Below the pieces are notes generated by a model. That model had not been told where the DNA came from. It ran no database searches and saw only the letters and a program-made list of their open reading frames with translations. From positions 1-42,713 of the forward strand of contig CAYRFQ010000065.1 of the NCBI GenBank assembly GCA_964423615.1: a stretch of 42,713 bases of DNA, given 5' to 3'. A program made the position numbers and the translations under genes. The DNA is from CAYRFQ01 sp964423615 (GTDB lineage Bacteria > Planctomycetota > Planctomycetia > Gemmatales > Gemmataceae). Each line of letters begins with the position of its first letter. Within the stretch, counting starts at the first letter, position 1. Positions 8,028 through 16,115 of this stretch are shown one piece after another.

Positions 8028-8100
8028 GAGCTGCGTTCGTTGTGAAAGCGCCAGTTTTGGAATGCCATGGGCCTTCTCGAGATAGGACCACTTTCCTTCT
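8028..8100. repeat. Dispersed repeat D, copy 2
   Basis: GAGCTGCGTTCGTTGTGAAA ... CTTCTCGAGATAGGACCA; the partner copy is at 4031-4100. Confidence 0.6.
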
Positions 8101-8330
8101 GGTTCGGCCGCGTTTCCGGTTTCGCTTGGGTTTGTCCTTCTCCCTCGAGGGGAGAAGGACTTTGAGAGCACTTCGGCCCTTCTGAAACGGAGATTCAGGG
8201 TGAGGGGAAAATTGGCGGTTTCAAAGGGAACTCAGTTTAGAAGAGACAAGAGTTGTTGAAAACTGCGCGGCTAATGAACCAAGTTAGCAGGCAGAATCCA
8301 TGTGCCGTGTGTGCTCTGTGGAATTGGGGG

Positions 8331-8346
8331 CAGGTCGTTGTCAAAA
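8331..8346. repeat. Degenerate copy of the repeat A end
   Basis: CAGGTCGTTGTCAAAA, preceded by GGGGG and followed shortly by GTGTTTTCTG, resembles the A element ends seen at 23101-23116 and 22991-23000. It is intergenic. Confidence 0.45.
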
Positions 8347-8613
8347 TGACTGTGTTTTCTGTTCACACCTCGCGAAAAACTGGACAGAAAGACCCGAGTA
8401 GCAATCCATCTCGCGTTCCAAGTGATAATTTTGGCAATTCGGCGATTTTTGTGAAAATGACATGGCGTTCAATCCTATTGTATTATGGGCACCTGCGCCC
8501 AAGGGCGGTCCAAATGCTCGAAAACGCGCCAAAATGGCGATTTTTCGCGGGTCGTTTTCCATAAGTCATTGAAGAATAAAGATATGTGGAAATCAAGAGG
8601 TGTCAAAAAAGTG

Positions 8614-8657
8614 CAAGTTTACTACAAGTTTACTACAAGTTTACTACAAGTTTAGTG
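8614..8657. repeat. 11-bp tandem repeat, about four copies
   Basis: The unit CAAGTTTACTA starts at 8614, 8625 and 8636, with a diverged fourth copy (CAAGTTTAGTG) at 8647. It is intergenic, about 190 bp upstream of the PIG-L gene. Confidence 0.85.
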
Positions 8658-8845
8658 CAGTTTTAGCGCAGGTTTCTGTCATTTTTCGACCGGTTTTTGT
8701 CGGAAAGTCGAGGGGTTCGGGCCTAGAGGAGATCGTGGGGTGTAAGATTTGGCACGTTTTTTTACAAAAAAATCGGACAGTCGTTTATTTCCCCTTTCTC
8801 GGCCAATAGGACCAACTCTGAACTCTGGAGTTGCTTAGGGATGTC

Positions 8846-9694
8846 ATGATGTCGGACGTTGACGATGCGGCAAGAAAGTTGCGTGTGCTTGTGATTGGTG
8901 CCCATCCAGACGATGCGGATTTTCATGCCGGTGGTGTGGCCGCGCTCTATCGGGAATTCGGGGCCGTCGTGAAGATGGTTAGTTTGACGGACGGCGGTGC
9001 GGGTCACCATCTTCATCCAGGAGCCGAACTCGTCCGGCGACGCCGAGGCGAGGCAACGGCGGCTGCGTCTGTCATAGGGGCGACCTATGACGTTTTCGAC
9101 ATTCCTGATGGTGAATTACTGCCGACGTTGGAAAATCGTTGGGCCGTCATAACGTTGATCCGGACGTTCGAGCCGGACCTCGTGCTCACGCACCGTCCGA
9201 ATGACTATCACCCAGATCATCGATACACGAGCCAGCTTGTTCAAGATGCTGCTTACATGGTCACCGTTCCGGCGGTGGTTCCGAATGTGCCTTATTTGAG
9301 GCGAGACCCAGTCATCGCTTACCTTCCCGATGATTTTCGAAAACCTGTCGCCTTTGAGGCCACCGTTGCTGTGGATGTTGGTCCGGTCCTGGATAAGATA
9401 GTGGCGATGTTGGACTGTCACGTTTCGCAGTTTTACGAGTGGTTGCCGCACAACGGCAAACACATCGACGAAGTGCCCGACGACGAAAGGGAACGCCGGG
9501 ATTGGCTCGCTGGACACGTTCGAGAAAGACTTGCGGAGCAAGCCCATCGATTTCGGGCTGCTTTGGTCCGCGGTTACGGCGAAGAACGAGGAGGGAAAGT
9601 CGAATTTGCCGAGGGGTTCGAAGGGTGTGAATACGGCTCTCCTCTCGACGAACACGCGATACGGCGACTGTTTCCGTTTGTACAAGAGCAGTAG
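8846..9694 (+). CDS. PIG-L family zinc-dependent N-deacetylase
   Basis: PIG-L/LmbE enzymes remove acetyl groups from N-acetylglucosamine-type substrates with a zinc ion. The metal and catalytic motif AHPDD is at residues 19-23, and the second metal-binding motif HPDH at 122-125 (after THRPNDY). Length (282 residues) and order fit the BshB/LmbE-like branch that planctomycetes often carry. The substrate cannot be read from the sequence; no bacillithiol or mycothiol gene is adjacent. The ATG at 8846 has AGGG 5 bases upstream; a second ATG follows at once, and a TTG at 8831 is an alternative. It has no signal peptide, so it is probably cytoplasmic. Confidence 0.9.
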   Translation: MMSDVDDAARKLRVLVIGAHPDDADFHAGGVAALYREFGAVVKMVSLTDGGAGHHLHPGAELVRRRRGEATAAASVIGATYDVFDIPDGELLPTLENRWAVITLIRTFEPDLVLTHRPNDYHPDHRYTSQLVQDAAYMVTVPAVVPNVPYLRRDPVIAYLPDDFRKPVAFEATVAVDVGPVLDKIVAMLDCHVSQFYEWLPHNGKHIDEVPDDERERRDWLAGHVRERLAEQAHRFRAALVRGYGEERGGKVEFAEGFEGCEYGSPLDEHAIRRLFPFVQEQ

Positions 9695-9772
9695 TCCGCG
9701 GAAGTCCGGAGGTAGAAGGAGGAACGATTACTTGCTTTTGCCTTCGCTTTTGCCCTCGGCCTTTCTGGGAAG

Positions 9773-10861
9773 GTGACTCGACCGAACATGCTGAAATCCA
9801 CGCATCTGGATCGCACTTCGCCTGGACAACATCATGCCGGGACGGTTTATGGGCCTCGAAGAAGGGGTGTCCAGAATCGTTTGTTGGTGTTGATCCTCAT
9901 TCCCTTTGTGTTGGTCGTTGTCGGTACGGTGGGGTACACGCTCATCGAGGGCTACGAGACGTTCGAAGCGCTTTACATGACCATGATCACCCTCTCCACG
10001 GTGGGGTACAGCGAGGTCAAGGGGCTTTCGTGGAGAGGGCAACTGTTCACGATTTTCTTGATCCTCGGCGGGGTGTTCACCTTCTTCTACGCGTTTGGTG
10101 AGATCTTGCGTCTGATCGTCAGTGGAGAACTTCGCGAAGCCTACGGAAAACGACAGATGGAACAAACACTCGGTCGCCTCAAAGACCATTGCATCGTTTG
10201 CGGATTTGGGCGGATGGGACAACTTGTGTGTCAAGAATTTTCGACCCAACGAATGCCGTTTGTGGTGATTGATAGGAACGAAGAATTGCTCGAAGATTTC
10301 GACATGCCCTACGGAATTGCGCTGCATGGCGATGCGACGTCCGACGACGTTTTGCAACACGCGGGAATCGAACGAGCCAAGTCGCTTGTCACTGTCATGT
10401 CGTCGGACGCCGAAAATCTCTACACGACGATGAGTGCTCGGCTCCTGAGCAAGCCGGTCTTTATCGTCGCAAGGGTTGAGGATCAACGCAGTGAAGAGAA
10501 ACTCCGTCGGGCAGGGGCTAATCGTGTCGTCTCGCCTTACATCATCGGAGGACACCGGCTCGCTCAAGCGGTCCTTCGTCCGACTGTCGTGGACTTCATC
10601 GAACTGGCGAGTAAGCATGAACACGTCGAACTCCAACTCGAAGAGATGCAAATTACCGAGAAAAGCCCGCTCGCCGGTTGCAATTTGCGAGACAGCCGAA
10701 TCCGTCAAGACATGAAAATCATCATTGTCGCGGTGAAAAAGAAGTCCGGACACATGGTGTTTAACCCTGATCCGGATTCGCAACTGGAAGTGGGGGATAT
10801 TCTGATTGCGATCGGTCCGCGAGGATCTCTGGATCAGCTAATGCGACAAGCGGCGCGATGA
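9773..10861 (+). CDS. MthK-like potassium channel with RCK domain
   Basis: This is a two-transmembrane ion channel fused to a ligand-gated RCK (TrkA-N/TrkA-C) unit. After a basic N-terminus, TM1 is about residues 36-58, the pore loop ends in the filter-like TVGYSE (76-81), and TM2 is about 90-112. The cytoplasmic RCK-N domain starts near residue 138, with GFGRMG (144-149) as the nucleotide-binding glycine motif, and an RCK-C domain follows (about 275-360, ending GDILIAIGPRGSLDQL). The filter reads GYS and not GYG, as in several prokaryotic RCK channels, so K+ selectivity is likely but not certain. The start used is GTG 9773; ATG 9788 is an alternative, and neither has a strong ribosome site. 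It probably serves potassium homeostasis. Confidence 0.92.
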   Translation: MTRPNMLKSTHLDRTSPGQHHAGTVYGPRRRGVQNRLLVLILIPFVLVVVGTVGYTLIEGYETFEALYMTMITLSTVGYSEVKGLSWRGQLFTIFLILGGVFTFFYAFGEILRLIVSGELREAYGKRQMEQTLGRLKDHCIVCGFGRMGQLVCQEFSTQRMPFVVIDRNEELLEDFDMPYGIALHGDATSDDVLQHAGIERAKSLVTVMSSDAENLYTTMSARLLSKPVFIVARVEDQRSEEKLRRAGANRVVSPYIIGGHRLAQAVLRPTVVDFIELASKHEHVELQLEEMQITEKSPLAGCNLRDSRIRQDMKIIIVAVKKKSGHMVFNPDPDSQLEVGDILIAIGPRGSLDQLMRQAAR

Positions 10862-10939
10862 TCAAGGCGCATAGATGAAATAATTCGTTCTGCCTTCCTG
10901 CCTCGGCCTTTTGGCCTCTGGACAATTTTGGCTCCAGAA

Positions 10940-10969
10940 TTGCAATTATCTGACGAAACAGTGTATCAT
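10940..10969 (+). promoter_or_regulatory. Possible sigma70-type promoter
   Basis: TTGCAA (10940-10945) and TATCAT (10964-10969) are separated by 18 bp and lie about 70 bp upstream of the ATG at 11037. It is read by eye only, with no experimental support. Confidence 0.35.
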
Positions 10970-11036
10970 GGGTAGATTGTATTGATCGATTCATTCTCAA
11001 CGCCGCAACTCCAATTCCATTTCGGAGATACGTCCC

Positions 11037-14000
11037 ATGGCGAGTGCAGCCAGCTTGAAGATCAAGTGTCCGAGTTGCGAGGAATCCGTTAGGCTCAAAG
11101 ACGAATCCTTGCTTGGAAAAAAAATTCGTTGTCCGCTTTGTAAATATGCCTTCGAAGTTCCTGCCTCGCTCAATGGTTCCGGATCGGCCAAAACCAAGGC
11201 CCAAAAAGGAGCCAGCGAAGGTGCCATCAAGGAGAAAAGCCTGAAATCGAAAGGGAAGTCAAAATCCCTCGATGAAGACCTCTTGGATGACCTTGACGAT
11301 CTCGAAGAAACCTTGCCCAAGAAGAAAAAGAAGAGTTCGAAATCGAAGGACGCGGCTGACAAGGCAGACAGCGACGAGAAGGACGAAAAGAAGTCGAAGA
11401 AATCGAAATCCAAGAAAAAGAAGGGAATGAGCGACGACTCCAAGAGGCTGGTCATGCTCATTGGAGTGGGAGCGTTGGCTCTGGTGGTTCTGGGTATCGC
11501 TGGCTTTTTCCTCATGAGTGGCAGTGGGAATGACACGAACCAAAAGAGGTATACTGGTCAGACCGGTTCCTCCAACCAACCAGGGACTCCCGGTTCTGAA
11601 GATCCAGACAATCAAGATCCGAACCAACCTGGAACGTCAACTCCACCCGTCGTTGATCCGGGAAACAACACCACACCGTCCCAGCCGAGGGGTTATCAGG
11701 AAGTCAACGAGAAGGAGTTTACTCAACTCGTTCCGAACGACACCGAGCACGTTGCTTACACACGAGTGGGGGCCATCGCGAACACACCGCCGGGATACTT
11801 GTTGGTTGCCAGTTTTGGGGATAATGACCAGCAGATTCTCAATGGGCTTGGGTTTACTTTAGACTCCATTGACGCGTTCCTTCATGCGACTCGGTATCAA
11901 GGGACTCCCTGGACGTGGAACGTCGTCCACTCCAAGTACAAGTTCGACGAAAAACTGTTGCAGCTTGCATTTGGTTTGGTCGAAGTTGAGGAACCGATCA
12001 AACAACGGACCTATTTCCGCATGAAGGCCAAGGTGAACCCACTCGTTAGCCAACTCAGGCACGTGACGTTGGCTAACCGAGGGACGGGAGCGTTGGCCCA
12101 GCGGACGGATCCGTTGTATGTTCATCTTCTCGACGACAAACAAACGCTCATCATCGCCGATTTGGTGCCATTGCAACAGTTTCTCACCAACGACGCCAAG
12201 TTCGAACGCCTTAATGATCCGGACGTCGTTGCTCCGTTGCCGGTACCAAAGAAAAAGCCTGGGAAGAAGCCAGGGAGTGGTCCGGGTCCAGTTAACCCAG
12301 GTCCGGGTGGCCCAGGTCCGATGCCTCCAGGATTGTCGGATGGCGCAGGTCCATCGGGCCCCTCGTCCGGAGTGCCGTCGGAAGGTGCAGGGCCAGTGCC
12401 TCCAGGAATGTCAGGCGGCCCTTCCGGATCTCCGCCGGGAATGCCCTCAGAAGGTGCAGGGCCAGTGCCCCCAGGAATGTCAGGAGGCGGGTCAGGAAGC
12501 CCGACGGGGCCTCAGATTCCCACTCCGGGATATCCATCTGGTGGTGGCACGTCCGATGGAAAAAAAGACTACACCTTTCTGACGATCTCTCCCGAACTGC
12601 GATCGGTGTTGAAAAAGGCGGAAACCATCGGAGACGACTCAGAGGATGGGGTGTTGTACAGTTCTGCGACGGACCTTTACGCTGCTGGCCAACGAGGAGG
12701 CACGTTGGATCGGTCGGGCCTGTGGCGTGTCCGCCACATGTGGGACGTCACGAACGTGATGGAAGACAGGCCCGAAGATCATGTCAAAGTCATGGCTGTT
12801 GCGATCCACAAGCAAAAGGGTTCGACCAAATTCCGATTCGAAAACGTCCTTCTGTGTCGGTCGGAAAAGCGAGCAGAACAACTCCAAGAGACGCTCCGCG
12901 AAAAGATCGCTCCGGCCGTGGCTGGATTCTTCCGAGCTGCTCTGGGCCACAAAGTCGAAGTCGTGGAGAGCGCAAAGAAGACGGACCCGCTTACGCCACC
13001 GCCGTATCCTGGAGGTCCAGCGGGTCCGGGTGACGGAGGCGAGCCGATGCCCGGTGCTGGAGGACAGTCTTCGGGTCTTCCTGGACCTGGTGAAGGAAAT
13101 CCCGGCTACCCAGGAGGAGGCACAGAAACTCCCACGAAACCGAAGGAGCCGGAAGGCTCTCACATAACCGTCGACGTGGAAGAATACTACACCACGTTCG
13201 CGTTGAATTTGTGGTTGGGAGATCGAGATGCCAAGATTGCCAAGACCCGAGCGGGTCGGTTATTGTTCCATAGTATGCGGAATCAACTGGCAGTGGGCTT
13301 TGAGAAAGACAGTCGATTGGGTCTTGGGGAAGCGCTGGCTCGGATGGCGAAAAAAGGAATCTCGAGACCGGACATTTCTCCTCCTGAGTACTTTCCACCG
13401 GCCGCTCCGAAGGTGGCCGGAATGCCTCTTCCGGTTTGGAACAATCCCGTTGGGCGAGTGAGTTGGATGGCGCACTTGTTGCCGTATTTGGGGCACAGAG
13501 ACATTCACGAGGGTCTCAATTTCTACCAATCGTGGAAACATCCGAGTAATTGGTTAGCCGCTCGCACGGTCATCCCTGAGTTCATCGACTCGACGTATCC
13601 GGGGCACCTGCAGAAAGTGTCTTACCCTGGAGTCCCTGTGGACTTGGGGGTCACACACATCGTGGGCATTGCGGGAGTTGGTTCCGACGCGGCCACGTAT
13701 CTGAACTCAGAGGAAGACCCGCGGGGTGTTGGCAAGCGTGGGGCGTTTGGATACGATCGAATGACTCCGCTCGCCGCCATCGAGAAGAATCGAGGGAGTC
13801 TCTCGAATACGGCTGTGATGATTCAGATTCCGCCGGATAGTCATGGAGGAATGACGCCTTGGATTGCTGGAGGAGGAAGTACTGTTCGAACGATTCCCGA
13901 GAAAGACAGCATCAAGCCCTTTGTACAACAACGTGGGGATTCTCGTGGTGCTTACGTGATCATGGCAGATGGTTCGGTTCGGTTCGTCAAAGAGGGTGTC

Positions 14001-14240
14001 TCGGACTCTGTCTTCCAAGCCATGTGTACAGTGAATGGCCCCACGCCGGAGGATTTCAACGTGGATTCGTTCAGCATTCCTGTTGTTGAGAAGAAGCGTT
14101 CGGTTCCGGCCGATGGAGGAGTGCCCGTGAAGAACGTAACTGGAAACGTTCCACCTCTCAACAAAACAGAGCCTGCTGTCCAGCCAGCGCTGGAGAACCC
14201 CCCGACTCGCATCCAAACGGCACCAAAGGCCAAGTCGTAA
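11037..14240 (+). CDS. Zinc-ribbon, single-pass membrane protein with DUF1559-like C-terminus
   Basis: This 1067-residue protein is of planctomycete type. Residues 8-48 form an MJ0042-type zinc ribbon (CPSCEES ... CPLCKYAFEVP). A lysine/serine-rich linker (about 50-140) leads to one membrane segment (LVMLIGVGALALVVLGIAGF), a Pro/Gln/Asn linker, a globular part, and two Gly/Pro-rich stretches (about 405-505 and 660-705), the first with a repeated GAGPVPPGMSGG unit. The C-terminal part (from about 730) resembles DUF1559 proteins: PVWNNPVGRVSWMAHLLPYL and the final MADGSVRFV segment near the end. Unlike ordinary DUF1559 proteins it has no type IV prepilin-like N-terminus. I infer a cytoplasmic zinc ribbon with an outer domain beyond the membrane; the role is unknown. 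The ATG at 11037 has GGAGA upstream. Confidence 0.88.
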   Translation: MASAASLKIKCPSCEESVRLKDESLLGKKIRCPLCKYAFEVPASLNGSGSAKTKAQKGASEGAIKEKSLKSKGKSKSLDEDLLDDLDDLEETLPKKKKKSSKSKDAADKADSDEKDEKKSKKSKSKKKKGMSDDSKRLVMLIGVGALALVVLGIAGFFLMSGSGNDTNQKRYTGQTGSSNQPGTPGSEDPDNQDPNQPGTSTPPVVDPGNNTTPSQPRGYQEVNEKEFTQLVPNDTEHVAYTRVGAIANTPPGYLLVASFGDNDQQILNGLGFTLDSIDAFLHATRYQGTPWTWNVVHSKYKFDEKLLQLAFGLVEVEEPIKQRTYFRMKAKVNPLVSQLRHVTLANRGTGALAQRTDPLYVHLLDDKQTLIIADLVPLQQFLTNDAKFERLNDPDVVAPLPVPKKKPGKKPGSGPGPVNPGPGGPGPMPPGLSDGAGPSGPSSGVPSEGAGPVPPGMSGGPSGSPPGMPSEGAGPVPPGMSGGGSGSPTGPQIPTPGYPSGGGTSDGKKDYTFLTISPELRSVLKKAETIGDDSEDGVLYSSATDLYAAGQRGGTLDRSGLWRVRHMWDVTNVMEDRPEDHVKVMAVAIHKQKGSTKFRFENVLLCRSEKRAEQLQETLREKIAPAVAGFFRAALGHKVEVVESAKKTDPLTPPPYPGGPAGPGDGGEPMPGAGGQSSGLPGPGEGNPGYPGGGTETPTKPKEPEGSHITVDVEEYYTTFALNLWLGDRDAKIAKTRAGRLLFHSMRNQLAVGFEKDSRLGLGEALARMAKKGISRPDISPPEYFPPAAPKVAGMPLPVWNNPVGRVSWMAHLLPYLGHRDIHEGLNFYQSWKHPSNWLAARTVIPEFIDSTYPGHLQKVSYPGVPVDLGVTHIVGIAGVGSDAATYLNSEEDPRGVGKRGAFGYDRMTPLAAIEKNRGSLSNTAVMIQIPPDSHGGMTPWIAGGGSTVRTIPEKDSIKPFVQQRGDSRGAYVIMADGSVRFVKEGVSDSVFQAMCTVNGPTPEDFNVDSFSIPVVEKKRSVPADGGVPVKNVTGNVPPLNKTEPAVQPALENPPTRIQTAPKAKS

Positions 14241-14283
14241 GCATCGTTTGATTTCGCTGCTGTTCGACAGATTTGGATTCTTT

Positions 14284-14320
14284 CACGCTCCGAGCAACTC
14301 TGCTCGGGGCGTGTTTTGAT
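14284..14320 (+). terminator. Rho-independent terminator
   Basis: A 13-bp stem (CACGCTCCGAGCA / TGCTCGGGGCGTG, one G-T pair) with loop ACTC is followed by TTTTGATTTT. It starts 43 bp after the stop of the 1067-residue gene. Confidence 0.85.
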
Positions 14321-14499
14321 TTTGGTGATGAGGAGTCGGACTCGTTTCGAATTGGGAGTTCGGAGTGGATTTGGTTTTGTTGTTTTGGGATGGCCAAACG
14401 AAGAACGTGTTAATCCGAAGCGGTAACAAGCTGCTGCAACCCAAAAACAAAATCGAAGACCAAAGAAACTGTCGCAATCGAAAAGAGAACATAATGGCG

Positions 14500-15087
14500 T
14501 CAGGGTCTCAGTCGAACCGCGAGACAGGCTGCGTCGTCGTGTTCTTTTCCGAACCGGTGAACAATGGTTCTGGAAACCATATCGGCAGTGTCGAGCATTA
14601 ACCCCGGATACGCTTCGGCAGGAAACTGCGAGCGAATTCCATCGGTGTACATGACCAACACATCGTCTTGGCTGAGCACCATTTCTTGCGGGAAAGGGCT
14701 TGGTAAACGTTCGCCCAAGACGCCTTCGCGAGAGAGCAAGCGTGTTTCGTTATCTCCGAAACGGCGGATCATTGTGTTGCCTGTACCGGCGTACTGAAGT
14801 CTGCCAGTTTGGAGATCGAGCCAGGCAAAACCGGCAGCGGCTCCTCGAGTTCCCCGAAGTTGTTCGTGAACGGCCCTCATGATGTGAGTGACGTCGGTGT
14901 TGGTGTTTGTCTCAAGATAAGAAAGAGCGACTTTTCCGGCTTCGTAAGCGGCTGTCCCGTGACCGAGACCATCGACGATGGCCAGCAAAAGACCTCCGTC
15001 GAGTTCGCTCACCCAAACGGCGTCTCCGCTTACGACCTCTGCGTAATGGGGCCGGATGCTAAATCCATAGTCCACGACCGAGTTCAT
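14500..15087 (-). CDS. rsbX: Stressosome phosphatase RsbX-like (PP2C/SpoIIE family)
   Basis: RsbX-type phosphatases remove phosphate from RsbS and RsbR and so reset the stressosome. The 195-residue product has VDGLGHG at 38-44 with the metal-binding Asp39, GNTMIRRFG in mid-protein, and MYTDGIRSQF and HDDAACLAVRL near the end, all PP2C-type positions. It lacks sensor or receiver domains, which fits RsbX better than RsbU. The ATG at 15087 has AGAAGG upstream, inside the end of rsbT, and the two genes are 13 bp apart, so they are co-transcribed; a longer frame from 15165 overlaps rsbT and is rejected. It is the last gene of the rsbR-S-T-X module. Confidence 0.88.
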   Translation of the reverse strand: MNSVVDYGFSIRPHYAEVVSGDAVWVSELDGGLLLAIVDGLGHGTAAYEAGKVALSYLETNTNTDVTHIMRAVHEQLRGTRGAAAGFAWLDLQTGRLQYAGTGNTMIRRFGDNETRLLSREGVLGERLPSPFPQEMVLSQDDVLVMYTDGIRSQFPAEAYPGLMLDTADMVSRTIVHRFGKEHDDAACLAVRLRP

Positions 15088-15100
15088 GTTTTCGACCTTC

Positions 15101-15502
15101 TCATAACCATTTTCGGGCGGTGACTTTCGTACCCGTTTGTGGTTCCGATTGCACAACGAATTCATCCATCAATCGCCGGACGCCTGGAAGACCCAGCCCG
15201 AGCGTTCCGCCAGTGCTGTAATTGTCTTGCAAAGCACATGCCACGTCGTCGATGCCAGGTCCATTGTCTTCGGCTCGGATTTCGAGCCCTGTTTGTCCGC
15301 GAGTAGTGAGCGGCAGCAACACGATCCAACCACATCCGGCGTATTTGATAATATTGTGGCCCAGTTCTGAAACGGTAGTGCTGATCTTGCATTGGGCGGT
15401 TTCGCGGAAGCCAAGGTCTTTTGCCAGCTGGCGAGAGATCATGACAGCACACGCAACGTCGAAGTCGTTGGTAATCGGGATTCGTTGTTGGCCGTCGTGC
15501 AT
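15101..15502 (-). CDS. rsbT: Stressosome serine kinase RsbT
   Basis: RsbT phosphorylates RsbS and RsbR in the stressosome, then leaves to activate a downstream partner. The 133-residue protein is a single HATPase domain: N-box SELGHNIIKYAG with Asn50, G1 box DNGPGI at 79-84, and the lid/G2 glycines TGGTLGLGLPG at 97-107, followed by LMDEFVV. Length and motifs fit RsbT rather than the longer RsbW. The ATG at 15502 has AAGG 9 bases upstream. It lies between rsbS and rsbX. No RsbU, RsbV, RsbW or sigma factor is in the window, so the output of the switch is not visible here. Confidence 0.92.
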   Translation of the reverse strand: MHDGQQRIPITNDFDVACAVMISRQLAKDLGFRETAQCKISTTVSELGHNIIKYAGCGWIVLLPLTTRGQTGLEIRAEDNGPGIDDVACALQDNYSTGGTLGLGLPGVRRLMDEFVVQSEPQTGTKVTARKWL

Positions 15503-15617
15503 TTGTTGCTACCTTGTTTTGGATCGGTCGGAGAACGACTCTTTTCCTTGTTCTTCGGTTGTGTTTCGGGTTAGTGTAGCTACCAACTCGATAGGTCAAA
15601 TGAATTGAGATTGGCCG

Positions 15618-16067
15618 TCAGTTTGTGGGTAGGTCAGGTTTTGTCAGAGTTGAAGGATTTTCAAGCTCCGCACCGATCGGGCGAAGAGTGCTCAGGGCTT
15701 CCTCCAACGTCAATGCTCCGCGGACTCCTTCACAATCGACGTCGAGATCCATCAACGCCGAGACGACCCCTGGCCGTAGCCCGACGAGCATCGTTTTTGG
15801 TCCCATCAACTCGGCCATCGACAGCGTTTTTCGCAAGGCCAGGAAATCGTAGGAGTCCATGACTTCCACGGCCGTCACGTCCAGAATCACGCCGTGCGGG
15901 TTGACCCCACGAATCTGTTCGAGGAGATCGAATTGGAATCGTTCGAGCACCTCGTCATTTAGTTCGACTTGGATCGACGCGACGAGACAACCCGATGTGA
16001 ATTGTATCGGCACGCGGGCTATTTCGTTCGAAAATTGATTGTCGTCTATGGTTCTCATCCTCGACAC
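15618..16067 (-). CDS. rsbS: Stressosome scaffold STAS protein RsbS
   Basis: RsbS is the small STAS protein that forms the stressosome core with RsbR and holds RsbT. The 149-residue product has the STAS fold, with VILDVTAVEVMDSYDF around residues 60-74; Ser72 sits where the RsbT-phosphorylated serine lies in Bacillus RsbS. Further match: MGPKTMLVGLRPGVVSALMDLDVD. A GTG at 16067 begins the frame; an ATG at 16058 is equally possible, and neither has a normally spaced ribosome site. The C-terminal 25 residues go beyond a typical RsbS. It is 115 bp from rsbT and 48 bp from rsbR. Confidence 0.9.
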   Translation of the reverse strand: MSRMRTIDDNQFSNEIARVPIQFTSGCLVASIQVELNDEVLERFQFDLLEQIRGVNPHGVILDVTAVEVMDSYDFLALRKTLSMAELMGPKTMLVGLRPGVVSALMDLDVDCEGVRGALTLEEALSTLRPIGAELENPSTLTKPDLPTN

Positions 16068-16115
16068 GGGTTTTGCGGGCCAATTTCAGTCTACGATTCA
16101 TCGCCAATGGGAATC

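Larger units (their letters stand above)
7998..8845. other. 848-bp intergenic region with repeats, no supported gene
   Basis: This region has repeat D copy 2 (8028-8100), a purine-rich dispersed repeat (about 8149-8222: GAGGGGAGAAGGACTTT ... CAGGGTGAGGGGAAAA), a copy of the GTCGTTGTCAAAA repeat word (8331-8346) and an 11-bp tandem repeat (8614-8657). The open frames here are short and have no coding character. The repeated phrase AGAAGAGACAAGAGTT occurs at about 7995 and again at 8239. Confidence 0.55.

Noticed and set aside
8253..8564. A 103-codon plus-strand frame between purC and the PIG-L gene
   Set aside because: It covers a degenerate repeat and has no ribosome site or similarity.
9728..10783. 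A 351-codon minus-strand frame opposite the potassium channel gene
   Set aside because: It is a shadow of the channel gene, whose pore and RCK motifs are clear.
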